Positions 29,929-48,388 of a DNA stretch of 64,000 nt are shown in pieces (within the stretch, counting starts at the first letter, position 1; each line of letters begins with the position of its first letter). The translations under genes and the position numbers were made by a program. The DNA comes from Paulinella micropora (lineage: Eukaryota; Cercozoa; Imbricatea; Euglyphida; Paulinellidae). Under the pieces are notes generated by a model. That model had not been told where the DNA came from and made no database searches. It saw nothing but the letters and a program-made list of their open reading frames with translations. The stretch lies in contig WBZZ01001384.1 in the NCBI GenBank assembly GCA_019918135.1, forward strand, positions 162,501 through 226,500. The letters run 5' to 3'.

Positions 29929-32908
29929 AAGAGAAAGATAGATAATATTATTACCGGGGCGTCCGATAAACAAATTGATCGGTTCTCCTCTGGGATCATC
30001 ACGCACTCCATGAAAATCCTGTGCGTCTCCCCAAGTAGCGATCTCTACAGTCGGCAAAGCGTCAGGATCTTTCTTGGTGATTCTATATGCCAAGGGTTTG
30101 TTGTAGTTTTTGAAACTCTTGTTCATACACGGGCTAAAATGAGTCATCCAGTCGTAGTTACATCCGAGAACAACCAGCACATGCCTCTTCTTGTGCTGCT
30201 TCTTGAATGCAAGAATGAGCTTTAATAACGCTTGAGCGATGTTAGTTGTCAGGAAGGTGCTCTTCCACCCGATATCCATAACTCGAAATTCCTGATCATC
30301 TCCATCGTGCCCGTGCCCTGGTGGCTTGCGATGTGACTCTACTTGGAAACGGATTCCTCTGTCAACGACATTGAGCCCAAGGAAACCCAGCATCGCCCAC
30401 GCGGTGTTATCACCAGCTCCGTCCCACTCAAGATATAATTTCCACGCTTGCATTGTGCGAGGGTTCCAAAGTTGCCAATGTAAAAGTGCGGCAAGATAGT
30501 AATGTTGCTGTTCGCGCCGTGTTCTACCGCGCCTTCAAGGTACGTCAGAATAAAATGCGTATCGGTAGTGTAGCAGGTATTGATTCCAACGCAAAGGCGA
30601 AACACAATTTTTCCTTTGAAATCTTTCGCGGCGCGGCGGCAAGATGGGATCTTCACTGGCGGTTTCATATCGGCTGATATGACTGTGGCAGCAAAATCTG
30701 CTGGTGCTGCCTTCTTGCGCTGCATGCTGGCAACGCGGCACGCCCTGTGAATTTTGTGATGAAGCCTGCTACGGCGACGCCATTCTTGAGCTTCTACTTC
30801 AGTCCTGAAACCGTTAGAATGATCAGCAGCAAGCTCTGTGCAGATCTCGCATTTTGAGAAATCTCCTTCTGCAAAACAAACCTGTAATAAGTAATGATAA
30901 CGAAAATATGCATAATACCTCTGACAAACTTGACGTGCGGAAAATCCATGCGCCAAACTTTGTTGATCGTATTGTCTGTCGGAGGATTATTTGGATCAAC
31001 TCGTTTCGAACAACCAAACCGAAGGCACATATCTTTCCAATTCTCGCGAACATAGTTTTGGACTTCTGCGTCCTGAGCCATTTCTTGCATCCTCCATATT
31101 CCGTCGCTGCATATCTCCGGGTAACTCTCCATGAACTTCTCGCAGAGTAATACTGCTACCACATCTTCTGTTTCAGGAACGGTTGAGTAGCTTTTTGTCA
31201 AAACCTTTGTGTTATTTGCAAGAAGTTTGTGTGCTCTTGACAAAACTTTATCACCGATCCCGTAGATACGCTGCCAGGCTACTTTGCACACAGCCTCCGT
31301 TAAATACATATACTGAAACGATCCAGTTTTTGTTTGAAACGATTCAAGCTGCGAAGCTGCCCAAGAATAAAGCTCACTGAGAGACGATGACGCATTCTTC
31401 GCTCTCGTGTAAAGCACATCACGCGTGTCGATAAATGAATAACACTTCCACTTTTTGCAGCAGACAGACTTAACTTCCCTGTCCAAGTCGGCGAAGGTAA
31501 TCCCTAACAGTTTTTGGAGCGCAGACGGTCTCTGAAGCTTCACTGCACCTTTCGTGCGACTTTTCATCGTGTAGGGGCGCGTTGGATTCTTACGTGGTCT
31601 GCTGTAAGGAATTGGTGATAATCTCATGATGTTATACAACAGCTCATTCGATTCCATAAGCTCGTCGAAGTTCAATCGAAGCTCGTTGGATAATTCCGCA
31701 TCGTCCACGCCGACCAGAGGAGGAAGCAATCCAGGGTTGATAGATGCAGCATCACCGTTTGAATCCGTATCTGAACACTCTTCGTCGACGTTCTACGCAA
31801 ACAAGATCGCTTATGAACATTAACCAGCATGAACATAGACAGGTAGAGAAAAAAAATTACCATGGAGCCAGTAGGAAGATATAGTCTAGAGCTGCTGCAG
31901 CTACTAACATCATATCCTGTAGTGACAGTAGAACTGTCTGACTGTTTCCAGCTGTCGAGGTTAGCATCAACGTCAGGAACACCTGCCTGTAAAAAAGAAT
32001 CTTCTCAGTAATAATTTTCATTTATTTATTTTTTACCTGTGCATCACTCAAGCTTGATTTTTCTGTGATGACTGTAATGTCCGAGCTTTCCCTGGGCAGA
32101 AGCGTGCGGCGACTATCTGAAATTGAGGACACGCTGTCGAGAAGCTTCCTCTTTTTTTCCGGCGGAATAGATGATGACCTGGAGAGCGGTTGCTTTCCAT
32201 CAGAACTAATACTGCTGACCGACGCTAAAAGTTCAACCTTTGCTTCATGAAGCAAGGAAATTGACTTAAGTGGAAGCGGATGTTCTTTCTCAGGAACGAT
32301 GAAACATACATGACCAATGTCAGTCTCGAACAGGAAAACTGGGATTTTAGCTCCTTCCTTGGCAGCCTCTTTCAACCAGACCGGATGTGCATCGCTTGGC
32401 AGCGTAGCTATCTCTAGGTCTGGATTAGGCGCATAGCTGAGCAAAATCTCTTGATCTTTCGATATTGCGGTGGTGACAGTCACAATAGGAGTACCCTTGC
32501 TGACCTGACATTATTTACAACAATATTTATAGAAAAAATACAACACACGTAACAAAAACTTACATTGCATGGATGTATGTAACAACTAACATAATTTACC
32601 TTCACGTTCGGTCGGCAAGTGTCATCGTCGAGCTTGTTGAACCCTTGCGATGAAGAGTTGATGAGATGCATTGCATTCCTGCTCGATTCGTTAATGAATT
32701 TAATTGGATGCATCCCTGTTTGCAGGGAACTCCCAATTTTCATAGTGAAATGATCAGAAAATGCAGCATGATCTGCAGCACGCAAAGACTTTCCTCCTGG
32801 TTCGAGGAGCCCAAGCTGAAAAGAAGGAGGAAGGTATTTATCAGCAAAGACTCCGTAGCCACCACCACGGTGTGCCACATATATCGGCGCCTTGCTAGCC
32901 CTCAGCAT
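28769..32908 (-). CDS. SET-like plus DDE-like transposase, copy B
   Basis: Mirror of the copy A gene with the same exon layout: SET-like exons about 32604-32908 and 32037-32510, then about 31861-31988, 30920-31793, 29957-30881, 29030-29857 and 28769-28897. Key blocks match: GGYGVFADKYLPPS, NAMHLINSSSQG, KDQEILLSYAPN, VISADMKPP, LEWDGAGDN and GHGHDGDDQEF. Relative to copy A there is a one-base deletion near 30480, inside the DDE region, so this copy is probably not autonomous. The last intron holds an (AAG)n run (28934-29020). The last exon ends in RGRGRGRGRM, made by a (GGACGT)n expansion, and lacks the RanBP2-type finger of copy A. Confidence 0.75.
29838..29960. repeat. (GA)n/(TA)n intronic microsatellite
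   Basis: Mixed (GA), (GATA) and (TA) repeats fill the short intron between the DDE-bearing exon and the following exon of transposase B; copy A has a 94-bp C-rich intron at the same place. Confidence 0.7.
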
Positions 32909-32937
32909 GGCATACCTAAAGTTTGAAATACACATGA

Positions 32938-33073
32938 AAAAAATGGCAGCGCTTCCCGTTAGAGGGAATCACTAAAAAAAAAAAAGGACAGAGAAAGGCT
33001 CACTGATAGAAGGCCACACACACTAGCTAGTTATACTAAAGCTAGTATCTATACTCCCCTCTTTAAACTATGC
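32938..33073 (-). repeat. Short interspersed family F4, reverse copy
   Basis: Reverse complement of a roughly 140-bp unit (AGTATAGATAC, CTTTAGTATA, GTGTGTGTGGCCTTCTATCA, CTAACGGGAAGCGCTGCCAT) also at 36281-36428, 38729-38885 and 40192-40345. Each copy abuts an ATT/AAT microsatellite. Confidence 0.75.
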
Positions 33074-33076
<3 letters not shown>

Positions 33077-33131
<55 letters not shown>

Positions 33132-33160
33132 TAATAACAATAATAATAATAATAATAGAT
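33077..33160. repeat. (AAT)n microsatellite
   Basis: (AAT)n with occasional AAC. Followed by about 95 bp of single-copy sequence (33161-33252), then another (AAT)n run. Asn-run frames here are not genes. Confidence 0.9.
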
Positions 33161-33251
33161 TTATCAGTCAATTGGCCTTTGATCCTGTCGGACATGTGCC
33201 TCCATTGGTAGCACGGGGCCGTTCGGTGACGCGGCTCCGCTCCAAAGACTC

Positions 33252-33513
<262 letters not shown>

Positions 33514-33601
<88 letters not shown>

Positions 33602-33602
33602 T
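33514..33602. repeat. (AAT)n microsatellite
   Basis: Nearly pure (AAT)n run between the reverse SINE and the 340-bp tandem array. Confidence 0.9.
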
Positions 33603-33611
33603 ATTGAAGAG

Positions 33612-34813
33612 GAAATGCAAAATCATGCCGGTCAGTTTCACAAACTTTTGTGCAGAGTTTTTTCCACAGATTGTTGTGTACAGAAGAAAAGAATAGCATT
33701 CCCGCTCATTCTGAGCTGGGAAAAGAGCGGGAATGCTGTTACATCTTCTCGAAATGTCATGCTCTCAATAAAATCTCTGCACAAAAGTTTGCAAAACAGC
33801 AATCCAAAAACGAGTTTCATCGAATTGCTGGTTTGTGAAAAATAGATTAAGCTGGGTCGTGCAATGTTAGGAAATGACATTTATAGCTTCAACAAACACG
33901 TTGCAGCAGAAACATGCAAGGGATGACATGAGTTGAGAGTACGTACTAGGAAGGAAATGCAAAATCATGCCGGTCGGTTTTCACAAACTTTTGTGCAGAG
34001 TTTTTTCCATAGATTGTTGTGTACAGAAGAAAAGAATAGCATTCCCGCTCATTCTGAGCTGGGAAAAGAGCGGGAATGCTGTTACATCTTCTCGTAATGT
34101 CATGCTCTTAATAAAATCTCTGCACAAAAGTTTGCAAAACAGCAGTCCGAAAACGAGTTTCATCGAATTGCTGGTTTGTGAAAAATAGATTAAGCTGGGT
34201 CGTGCAATGTTAGGAAATGACATTTATAGCTTCAACAAACACGTTATAGCAGAAACATGCAAGGGATGACATGAGTTGAGAGTACGTAGGAAGGAAATGC
34301 AAAATCATGCCGGTCGGTTTTCACAAACTTTTGTGCAGAGTTTTTTCCACAGATTGTTGTGTACAGAAAAAAAGAATAGCATTCCCGCTCATTCTGAGCT
34401 GGGAAAAGAGCGGGAATGCTGTTACATTTTCTCGAAATGTCATGTTCTCAATAAAATCTCTGCACAAAAGTTTGCAAAACAGCAATCCAAAAACGAGTTT
34501 CATCGAATTGCTGGTTTATGAAAAATAGATTAAGCTGGGTCGTGCAATGTTAGGAAATGACATTTATAGCTTCAACAAACACGTTATAGCAGAAACATGC
34601 AAGGGATGACATGAGTTGAGAGTACGTAGGAAGGAAATGCAAAATCATGCCGGTCGCTTTTCACAAACTTTTGTGCAGAGTTTTTTCCACAGATTGTTGT
34701 GTACAGAAAAAAAGAATAGCATTCCCGCTCATTCTGAGCTGGGGAAAGAGCGGGAATGCTGTTACATCTTCTCGAAATGTCATGCTCTTAATAAAATCTC
34801 TGCACAAAAGTTT
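33612..34813. repeat. 340-bp tandem array of palindromic units, copy B
   Basis: GAAATGCAAAATCATGCC occurs at 33612, 33954, 34294 and 34634; the fourth unit is cut short near 34813. Each unit has outer arms (CAAACTTTTGTGCAGAG / CTCTGCACAAAAGTTTG) and an inner hairpin (AGCATTCCCGCTC / GAGCGGGAATGCT). Units are over 95 percent alike by eye. Reverse-orientation equivalents lie at 1775-2640 in copy A at the same structural place. It ends directly upstream of the accessory gene, so it could be promoter-bearing. Confidence 0.9.
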
Positions 34814-34945
34814 GATAATAACACGACCCTTTTTCCACACGTTCAAATTTCAGACCGGCCCGAGAAAAATTTTAAGGTTGAAGGCGCTGACTGGTAGTTA
34901 TGTCTTTGGAATTCAACTCATTTTGCTCGTTTGTCAACGTGTAGG

Positions 34946-41698
<6,753 letters not shown>

Positions 41699-41927
41699 TT
41701 AGTATGATATTACGGAGTTAGATTTATTATTTTTTTTAGTAATTAAAGAAATTTTGTTGTAGAATCTATGTATTTTGCGTGGCGACATCGCACTTCTCTT
41801 CCTCCCCCGTTCCCCCCTCCCCCCTCCCCCCTCCCCCCCCCCCCCGGGGGGAATTTATTGTAGGTAAAAGCAATGTTTATTATCATAATAAAGTAAAATG
41901 CTTAATGTAAACAAAGATAAACAAACT
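41699..41927. other. 3' flank of accessory gene
   Basis: AT-rich 3' sequence, a C-rich run (about 41803-41845) ending in GGGGGG, then the TIR-proximal region. The C-rich run mirrors the G/C-rich tract at 28575-28605 near the left end. Confidence 0.5.
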
Positions 41928-42212
41928 TAAAAGCAAATTCTGCATGTTGGGCATTGTTATCATCATAGATTCATGGTAGCCGGGACTACGAAAAAGTAGA
42001 AAAATTACCGTGTCGGACCGGTTCCTGCCCACCTCTGAAGATGAAGTTAAAGTGTATTACAATTAATAAAAACATATTTTAATATTATTTTTATATGTTC
42101 TGCAATCAGGGAATTCATTTCCTTTCATTTCCACACGTTTTCAAAAAAGTCCATATACTTCATGGAAAATTTCGGAAAAAGGGATACCCCCAAGATTGTC
42201 GAATGTTTAGTT
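41928..42212. repeat. Right TIR of transposon B
   Basis: Inverted counterpart of 28191-28475, ending GATTGTCGAATGTTTAGTT at 42212. Confidence 0.92.
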
Positions 42213-42216
42213 TTAG
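42213..42216. repeat. Target site duplication TTAG (right)
   Basis: Matches TTAG at 28187-28190. Confidence 0.75.
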
Positions 42217-42230
42217 GCGCTCGGTTTTAC

Positions 42231-42353
42231 GTGATACGGTCGAAATAGGCAATACTTCACCGTTTTCATGGCAGACGGGCGTTTAATTAAGAAAACAACC
42301 TTTTTTGTACTTTTATTTAAGGGGGCGCGGGGGGGGGGGGGCATGCCCCCCCG
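42231..42353. repeat. Partial R2 hairpin repeat and GGGGCATGCCCC palindrome
   Basis: GTGATACGGTCGAAATAGGC at 42231-42250 is the left arm of the R2 family. 42327-42353 is a G run / GCATGC / C run palindrome like those at 22647 and 25889. The first bases of segment 2 are thus of virus-like type right up to the transposon boundary. Confidence 0.6.
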
Positions 42354-42356
42354 GAT

Positions 42357-44468
42357 TTACAAGGGAGCCACGAATTGTGTGATGACCTGCCTGCACAATG
42401 GACAAATCTTTAGCTGACTAGCGCAGTTAGCACATATTCTAGCGTGCCCGCACGGAATCAAGACCACTAGAGCCCCTGTTTCTTTGCCTGGCTCGTCGAG
42501 GCACATTGCGCAATACACACGTTGTAGTTTGGTCTGCTGGTCAACTAGCTTAGACCTCAGTCCGTCCAGTGTCGCTAGGGAGGCGGCTATGGCGTCTTTG
42601 TCGTCAGAGTCTGGCCAGAGCTGTGGAGCCTCGATCTGCTTGAGAACATTAAATAAACCTGCAGCACTGCCGACGGCGGTCTCTCTGGGCTCTTTCTGCT
42701 CTTGGGGCACGGGGCGACCCCTTTTTTCCTTTCGCCGGAGCTGGCGGAGCGACCGGCGCGCCTGGCTGCACAGCGTTTTGGTCTCGTGTAGTTTCTGTTC
42801 TAGAAGTTCTAATTCCCCCCGTGTGCGGTTCGCGTCCACCGAGAGCCTTTCGTTCCTGCGCCGCAGCTCGCGTGTGAGCTCCTCCGCGCCGGCCAGCTCC
42901 TTTTGCTTGGACTCTAGCGCCTGGCATGCGTCAGCCAGCTCGCGTTTGGCCGCCTCCTTTTTGCAGGTCTCGCAACGACCGCAGGGCTCTTTCTGCTGTT
43001 GGTGCTCGGCCTCTTCCTCTGCCCGATCGGCTCTTGTCTGCCTCTTTTCTGCTGCCCAAGACTCATCATCTTGGTCGTCTTCGTTGTCTTGGTCGTCCTC
43101 GTCGTCTTCCTCCTCTTCGCTGTCTTCCTCGTCGTACTAGTCTTCGCTTTCTTTGTCGAGGCCAGCCAGCAACGCGTCATCGCACATTGCGTCCAGGTTC
43201 GCCAGTAGCTGCGCGGGCGACTCAAAACCTTGCGCAACCAGCCGGGGTCTGAGTCGGTTCCAGAAGTCAGGCGACCTGACCAGGTCCAGGTCGCAGCTCC
43301 AATCATGGAGCCATGCGCCTTCCAGTGACGCCCCCCAACGCGACAAGATGCCGACCATACACAAGACTTGCGGCACACACTCTGGCATGTCTAAGAGTTC
43401 ATCCCTATCATCCACGACGTTGACAATTGCAATTTCTAACAGAGCACGTGCCTGCTGAGAGGTCACCTGCGCTTGCTGCAGCAAAAACTGCAGCAAGACT
43501 GGAGATTGATCTGCAATGGCCGCGACGCACCAGCTCCAGTCCGACAAGTTCAGGATTTCCCTGGCGTCGTCTAGTATAGCAAACAGCTTCTCTCGCTCCA
43601 GCTGCATGAGCGACGCGTTCAAGATCGAGATAAGGTATCCAGCCCTGTGGTGCACCGGCCCGTCCAGCTCGAGCTGCATCACCTTGAACATGTCTGCCAA
43701 TAGCATTTCCAGCGGAAACACTGTGTTAGCTTTGGTCTCTTGTTCACCCCGCATGGAGCGCAGACCCGCCAGCACAGACCTCAGCGACCCGGGCGACGGG
43801 TAGCGCACGCGAAGCTCCCGCCACACCCGGGCCGCGGACCCCAACCAGCTGGTCCAAGTGCTCGCGTACAGCAGGGGCGGCATTTGCTGGAGTTGCGCCT
43901 TGGCCACCAACGACGACACGGCGCTCAGTTTCGCTGTCAGCGGGGTTGTGTCACTGCAAACCAAGCCAAGCACGGCCTGCGCCAATTGGTATTGCTCGTA
44001 ACCTCGGGCTGAACAGCCAGTGCCTAGCGGTTCTAGGCTGTTCCACAAGGCCTGGAGCGGCGGCCCACCCAGCCCCTCGGATGTCAGCTTGCAGAACAAC
44101 GCGAACAAATCTTTGCGCAGCGTAGTCGCTCCAGAGACCACGCTGCGGGGCAAGCAGAGCTTTAGCAGCTCCGCCTTGGCCTTCGCCTCCGACCGCCAAC
44201 TTCGCAGTGTATGCTCCGTCAGGGCAACGTCGCCTCTGCGAATAAACTTCTCCAGCATCGGCAGCCACATCCCCATACAGGCCTTGCTGTGGAGCAGAAA
44301 TTGCACATTGCTCATCTGCATTTCCGCGAGGCGGAAGACGTCCACGGTCGTGCTGGCAAGCAGACAAGCTTCCTCCGTGCGTCGAGACACGCTGCGCGCG
44401 CCGTCTCGTTTATCGATATTGCGCCCGTCTGCGAGCGGTTGCTCCTGACTGCCACAGGGTGCTAGCAT
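42357..44468 (-). pseudogene. Helical protein with C-terminal RING finger (fossil, about one break)
   Basis: Starts MLAPCGSQEQPLADGR. A long helical region of about 440 residues (LLYASTWTSWLGSAARVW, LLQFLLQQAQVTSQQARALL), a very acidic stretch, a coiled coil with a CGRCETC cluster, and a C-terminal C3HC4 RING of the IAP/MDM2-like type (CAMCLDEPG, IPCGHARICANC, CPLCRQV). This would be an E3 ubiquitin ligase architecture. It looks broken about once; two adjacent genes are an alternative reading. Confidence 0.65.
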
Positions 44469-45256
44469 ACGGAGCTTGCACTTTTGACCAAGCGACGAGT
44501 GCCTATAAGTAGAAACTTTCTGTCACTTAAGGGGGGGGGGGGGTGCCCCCCCCCTTCTCCCTCTCCCCCCTTCTTTTTTTACTAGTACTGAAGGCCAGGG
44601 ATCTCGTGATTTCTCTGCACTGGCCGCCCAAATCTAGTGCAAATGAAGTTGAATCTCTTCTTAAAACCTTACGCGAGGAAATACAGAACGCGAAGCCCTA
44701 AAAACAGGCCTCTCTTTTTCTTTTTCTCCTTCCCTCTCCTTCTCTGAGAAAAGGGGTAAGAGCTAGGGGGAAACTCTTGTTTGCACCCCCTCCTTCTCCC
44801 CACACCTCTCATCAGTAGCATGGGTCCAAGGGCGAGAGCTTGTCCTGTCTGTAGCGCGTCCCTCGATGGCAACTGGGCTAAGTTGATTCGACCGCTGTTG
44901 CTGCTGCTGGCGCTATTAGGCGGGGGGCGCCCAGGGCGCCCAAGGAAGGTGGCAAGGCTTGCAACCGAGGCCCAGCCAAGCTAGACGACTTGGGCGCGCA
45001 AAAGAAAGACTATCCCCAGCAGGAGCGGACATTTCCCCCCTCCCCCTCCCTCTAAAAAAAACAACGAAATAAAATAAAAAATGAATACAATTATTACCGA
45101 CTAATTGTTTAAAAAAGCTCCGACTGCCAAGTATTTCCCCTGTCAACTAGAGTTTAATCAAATGAACATCACGCACTGGCCGCCCGGGCGCGTGTTGCGG
45201 AAGAGGGCGGAGTTAGGGTCCAGGCCGTAGCAAAGGCCCAGATCAACCTTGCGCAA
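44469..45256. other. Intergenic region with duplicated upstream sequence and hairpin
   Basis: 44474-44527 (GCTTGCACTTTTGACC ... AACTTTCTGTCA) is a likely promoter and is repeated at 47066-47119. 44531-44554 is a G/C hairpin. A weak 54-codon plus frame at 44820-44984 (ACPVCSASLDG, then LLLLLALLGGG) is not convincing. 45055-45080 is AT-rich. Confidence 0.45.
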
Positions 45257-46771
45257 TTACGGGCGGCTAAGCAGAGACACTACCCCCGCCATGGTGAGCT
45301 TCGCGCAGCTCTGCAAACACAGGTCCGTTAGCTCGGGGAGGGCCGCCAGTGCGGCGAGCCCGCTGTCGGTGAGCTGGCAGTGCGTAACTCGTAGGCAACG
45401 CAGGCGCCCCAGGCTCGCCACGTGCGCGGCGCCCGCGTCTGAGAACCACGCGTTACGACTTAGGTCCAGGCTGTGCAACCGTCGAAGGCCCGCGAGCCCG
45501 ACAGCCACCGGGTCGGTAAGCTGGGAACAATGGCTCAGGTCTAGCAGCCGCAGATCGTGCAGCGTGGGCAGGCGTTGGGCCAGCCCGGCGGTTGTGAGTC
45601 TGCGGCAGCCACGCAGCACAAGGTTGCGCAGGACCGGCAGGCCGGCCAGCCACGACAGAGCTCCATCGTCCAAGCCCGTACAGCCGCCCAGATCTACGCA
45701 CCGCAGTTCAGCCAGTCCCGCCAGGCGAGCTAGGCCACGGTACGTCAGTTGGTGGCAATCTCGGAGGCTCAGGCTGCGCATTTGGCGCAGCCCCGACAGG
45801 TGCGCCAGCCCCTCGTCGGCTAGTTGCGCACAATCTCCTAGGTCCAAGTGCCGCAGCCGGCACAGCCCCGACAGGGCCGCGAGGCCGGCCCCGGTCCAGC
45901 CTGTGCACCCCGCCAAGCTTAGGCGCCGCAGCCCGGGGAGCTCTGCCAGGTGCGTCAGGGCTTCGTCCGTGACTGCTGGGCAGCCATCGAGGTCCAGCCT
46001 CTGCAGGCCGGGCAGAGCCTGCACTAGCCGGCCGAGCCCGTGCGCGCTGAAGCCCTCACATCAGCGCAGGCCCAGCCACCGCAGATTGCGCAGCTCGGAC
46101 AGGGCGGCCAGCACCGCGTCGGTCAGTCTCGGGCAGCCGTAGATCTCCAAGCCGCGCAGCGCCCGGAGCTGGGGCAAGCCGAGCAGCTCGACCTCGCCGG
46201 CGTCCTGGCACGCCGCCACCGACAAGTGTTCTAGACCTCGTAACTTGGCCAGCCGTGGAAGCTCCCCCCCCTCGGCGGACTGTAGCCCCAGCAGCGTGAG
46301 GGACCGCACACAGATCCCGCTGGCTCCAAGGGTGTCAAACAACGACTGCCTGGCGACGGGAGGGTAGTGGCACGTCAGACTTGTCAGAGTCGGCCACTCC
46401 GCCCAGGTAGCTTGGGGCACGGGCCCGCGGATTTGGCCGAGTGTCAGAGCAAAGGGGCTCGGGCGGGGTCGCGCACAGGGGCCGCCGCGGCACACGCGTG
46501 CCCACATAGCAAACAGCCACAGCGGATTGTCAGCCACGAAGGAGCAGACCAGGCCGAACACGTCCTGTGGCAGGCGCTTAAAGTTCAGCCCCCGGGCCGG
46601 CCGCGGCGCCGGCGCGGGGGTGGTGATGCTGCTGCTAAGGTCCAAGCGGGGTCGTTTGTGGGCACGGGTTGAGCCTACTAGTGGCGGATCTCTGGTCCTG
46701 CCGCGACCGCATTTCATTCTGTAGCGCCTGTTTCTGTCAGCCTGCAACTGCTCAAGTTTGTGAGAACACAA
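45257..46771 (-). pseudogene. F-box / cysteine-containing LRR protein (fossil, about one break)
   Basis: A basic N-terminus, then an F-box (FKRLPQDVFGLVCSFVADNP ... WARVCRGG), then many LRRs of the cysteine-containing type (LQRLDLDGCPAVTDEAL, LRHLDLGDCAQLADEGL, LRLLDLSHCSQLTDPVA). This is the FBXL architecture: F-box binds Skp1, LRRs bind substrate. About one break is visible. Related in type to the LRR gene at 18717-19940 but longer and more GC-rich. Confidence 0.78.
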
Positions 46772-47242
46772 GGTTGGGGGGGGGGGGTGCCCCGCCCTAC
46801 AAGAAACGGGAAAGCGAAAATTCCAGTTCGCAAAGCAATGTATGAGAAAGGCGCCGGGCCGGTCCGTTCATTTGGCGCAAAATCTTTGCTATTCTGTGTG
46901 TGATACGGTCGAAAAAAAGCAGTTCTCTTCCGATTTTTCCGGCGGAACTGCCTTTTTTAGCCATATCCATCCAAAATTTGACTATATCATGACCCCCCAG
47001 GGGAAAAGATTATAAAAAAAGAATTTGTTTAATTAAAGAACATCCCCGTGCTGGCAAGCAGGCAAGCTTGCACTTTTGACCCAAGTGACGGGTGTTTAAA
47101 AGTAGGAACTCTCTGTCAGGGCCGAGCTTTTGATTAGAAAAAAATATGTTTTTTTTGCATGAGACTGGCTGTATTTGTTATTTTGGCGACGCTTGGGGCA
47201 CTGGCTTTGAGCTTTTCTCATTGATTTTGTCCGTTAAATGTG
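46772..47242. other. Intergenic region with R2 hairpin and a relic of a gene 5' end
   Basis: 46776-46796 is a G/C hairpin. 46898-46970 is a full R2 hairpin (GATACGGTCGAAAAAAAGCAG / CTGCCTTTTTTAGCCATATC). 47047-47119 matches two separate parts of the RING gene 5' region (44349-44371 and 44474-44527) joined together, so it is a decayed partial duplicate. 47170-47189 shares a block with 27106-27125. Confidence 0.55.
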
Positions 47243-47863
47243 TTATGAAGCTGTCAAGTCCTCGAGCTTCCTGGGCGGCCAACGCTGTTGGAGCATGAAC
47301 CTTTCGGCGTCCTTGGTTTGGGCATACTCTTCTAGCAGGTGCATTTTGTCTTTGATTGGTAGCTCACCCAGGCCTAGCTCGCCTTTTTCGTAGCTCTGAT
47401 CCCAGGCATATTTGTAGAGCCAGGCGTAGAGCTTGCTGTCGTCTTCCTTTTTTGGCCACACCTTGTAGCAGGCCAAGTAAATATGGAAAAGCGACATGCA
47501 CAGCACTGTGCTATACCGGAGCTCCCCTGCCGCGTGCACTCCCAGCCACGAGATATCGTTGCGCACCGTTGCAGAGCCGCCCAAGCACTCTGTGATGTGA
47601 AGTCTGAACCACTCCCGAGGCTGCCTCTCAACCCACAGATTGCAGACCTTATCCCAACCACAATGGCTTTGGAATTCGAGGTGCCGGTTGACCTGCAAGC
47701 CTTTCTGGAAGAGTGCATACAGCTCCCGCCGAGCCTTGGCTTGCCTTTCCCCGGGCAGATTCACCAGGGTCAGGGTCTGTTTTGCATGTTGGATGAGGTC
47801 TTTGTTCTCCTTGAAGAACAAGTCAAACGCTTCCTTCTTTGCGGTTGAAAGCTGGAAAGTCAA
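47243..47863 (-). CDS. Hypothetical protein, 206 aa
   Basis: MTFQLSTAKKEAFDLFFKEN; an all-helical N-terminal half, then a middle part with Trp/Cys (CGWDKVCNLWVERQPREWF, MSLFHIYLACYKVWPKK) and a charged C-terminus. No family recognised. Looks whole. Its 3' flank carries the GTATTTGTTATTTTGGC block also found at the 3' side of the BTB gene. Confidence 0.6.
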   Translation of the reverse strand: MTFQLSTAKKEAFDLFFKENKDLIQHAKQTLTLVNLPGERQAKARRELYALFQKGLQVNRHLEFQSHCGWDKVCNLWVERQPREWFRLHITECLGGSATVRNDISWLGVHAAGELRYSTVLCMSLFHIYLACYKVWPKKEDDSKLYAWLYKYAWDQSYEKGELGLGELPIKDKMHLLEEYAQTKDAERFMLQQRWPPRKLEDLTAS

Positions 47864-48388
47864 GCGGCTCCAGGGCCTCGGCGTGCTGAAAGCAGCGCCG
47901 GCAATAAACGCTTTTGTCTTGTGGATGCAAGGGTTTTTGCCTTTATACGTAACCCAAACGATGGACTCCCATTCCTCTTTCGCTCTCCCAAATCTTTTTT
48001 TCGCGGGAAAACATTTTATTTATGTTACCCCACGAATGAGTGAGTTCGTAGGCGACGCGCGCGACTGGGACTTGTCGTAGCTTAGCTCCCCGGGCGCAGG
48101 GGGGCTCAGGTGGAAAGAATAAAAAATGGAGAGGGGGGAGGGCCGGTAGTTTTCCGGTTCTGTGCGCGAGTGTGTCCAAAAAGCGGATTTGCTGTCTTTT
48201 AAACGCACGCGCGCACACAAGTATCGTGTCTGTATTTGAAAACAAAATGAATACTTTTGATTTGTGGCCATGCGGGGTGCCAGAAATAGGTAGACTTTTT
48301 TTTGGGAGCTCATCCCACGTTGAAAAAAGTGTATTTTATTATTAAAAGCTCGATATTGTCTTACGCTTGACTTTTGTTTTGGGTGTAA
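47864..48388. other. Divergent spacer upstream of the NADAR gene
   Basis: Contains a GGGGGGCTCAGG block related to the GAGCCC...GGGCTC hairpin family and AT-rich stretches at 48300-48350 (ATTTTATTATTAAAAGCTCG) that resemble the R1 core. A minus-strand open frame across it has no credible protein content. Confidence 0.4.

Noticed and set aside
33612-34813. CRISPR array
   Set aside because: The units are 340-bp near-identical tandem repeats without unique spacers, in eukaryotic DNA.
44669-44984. Two short frames on opposite strands
   Set aside because: Only 54-67 codons, overlapping each other, low-complexity Leu/Gly and Lys runs; insufficient support.
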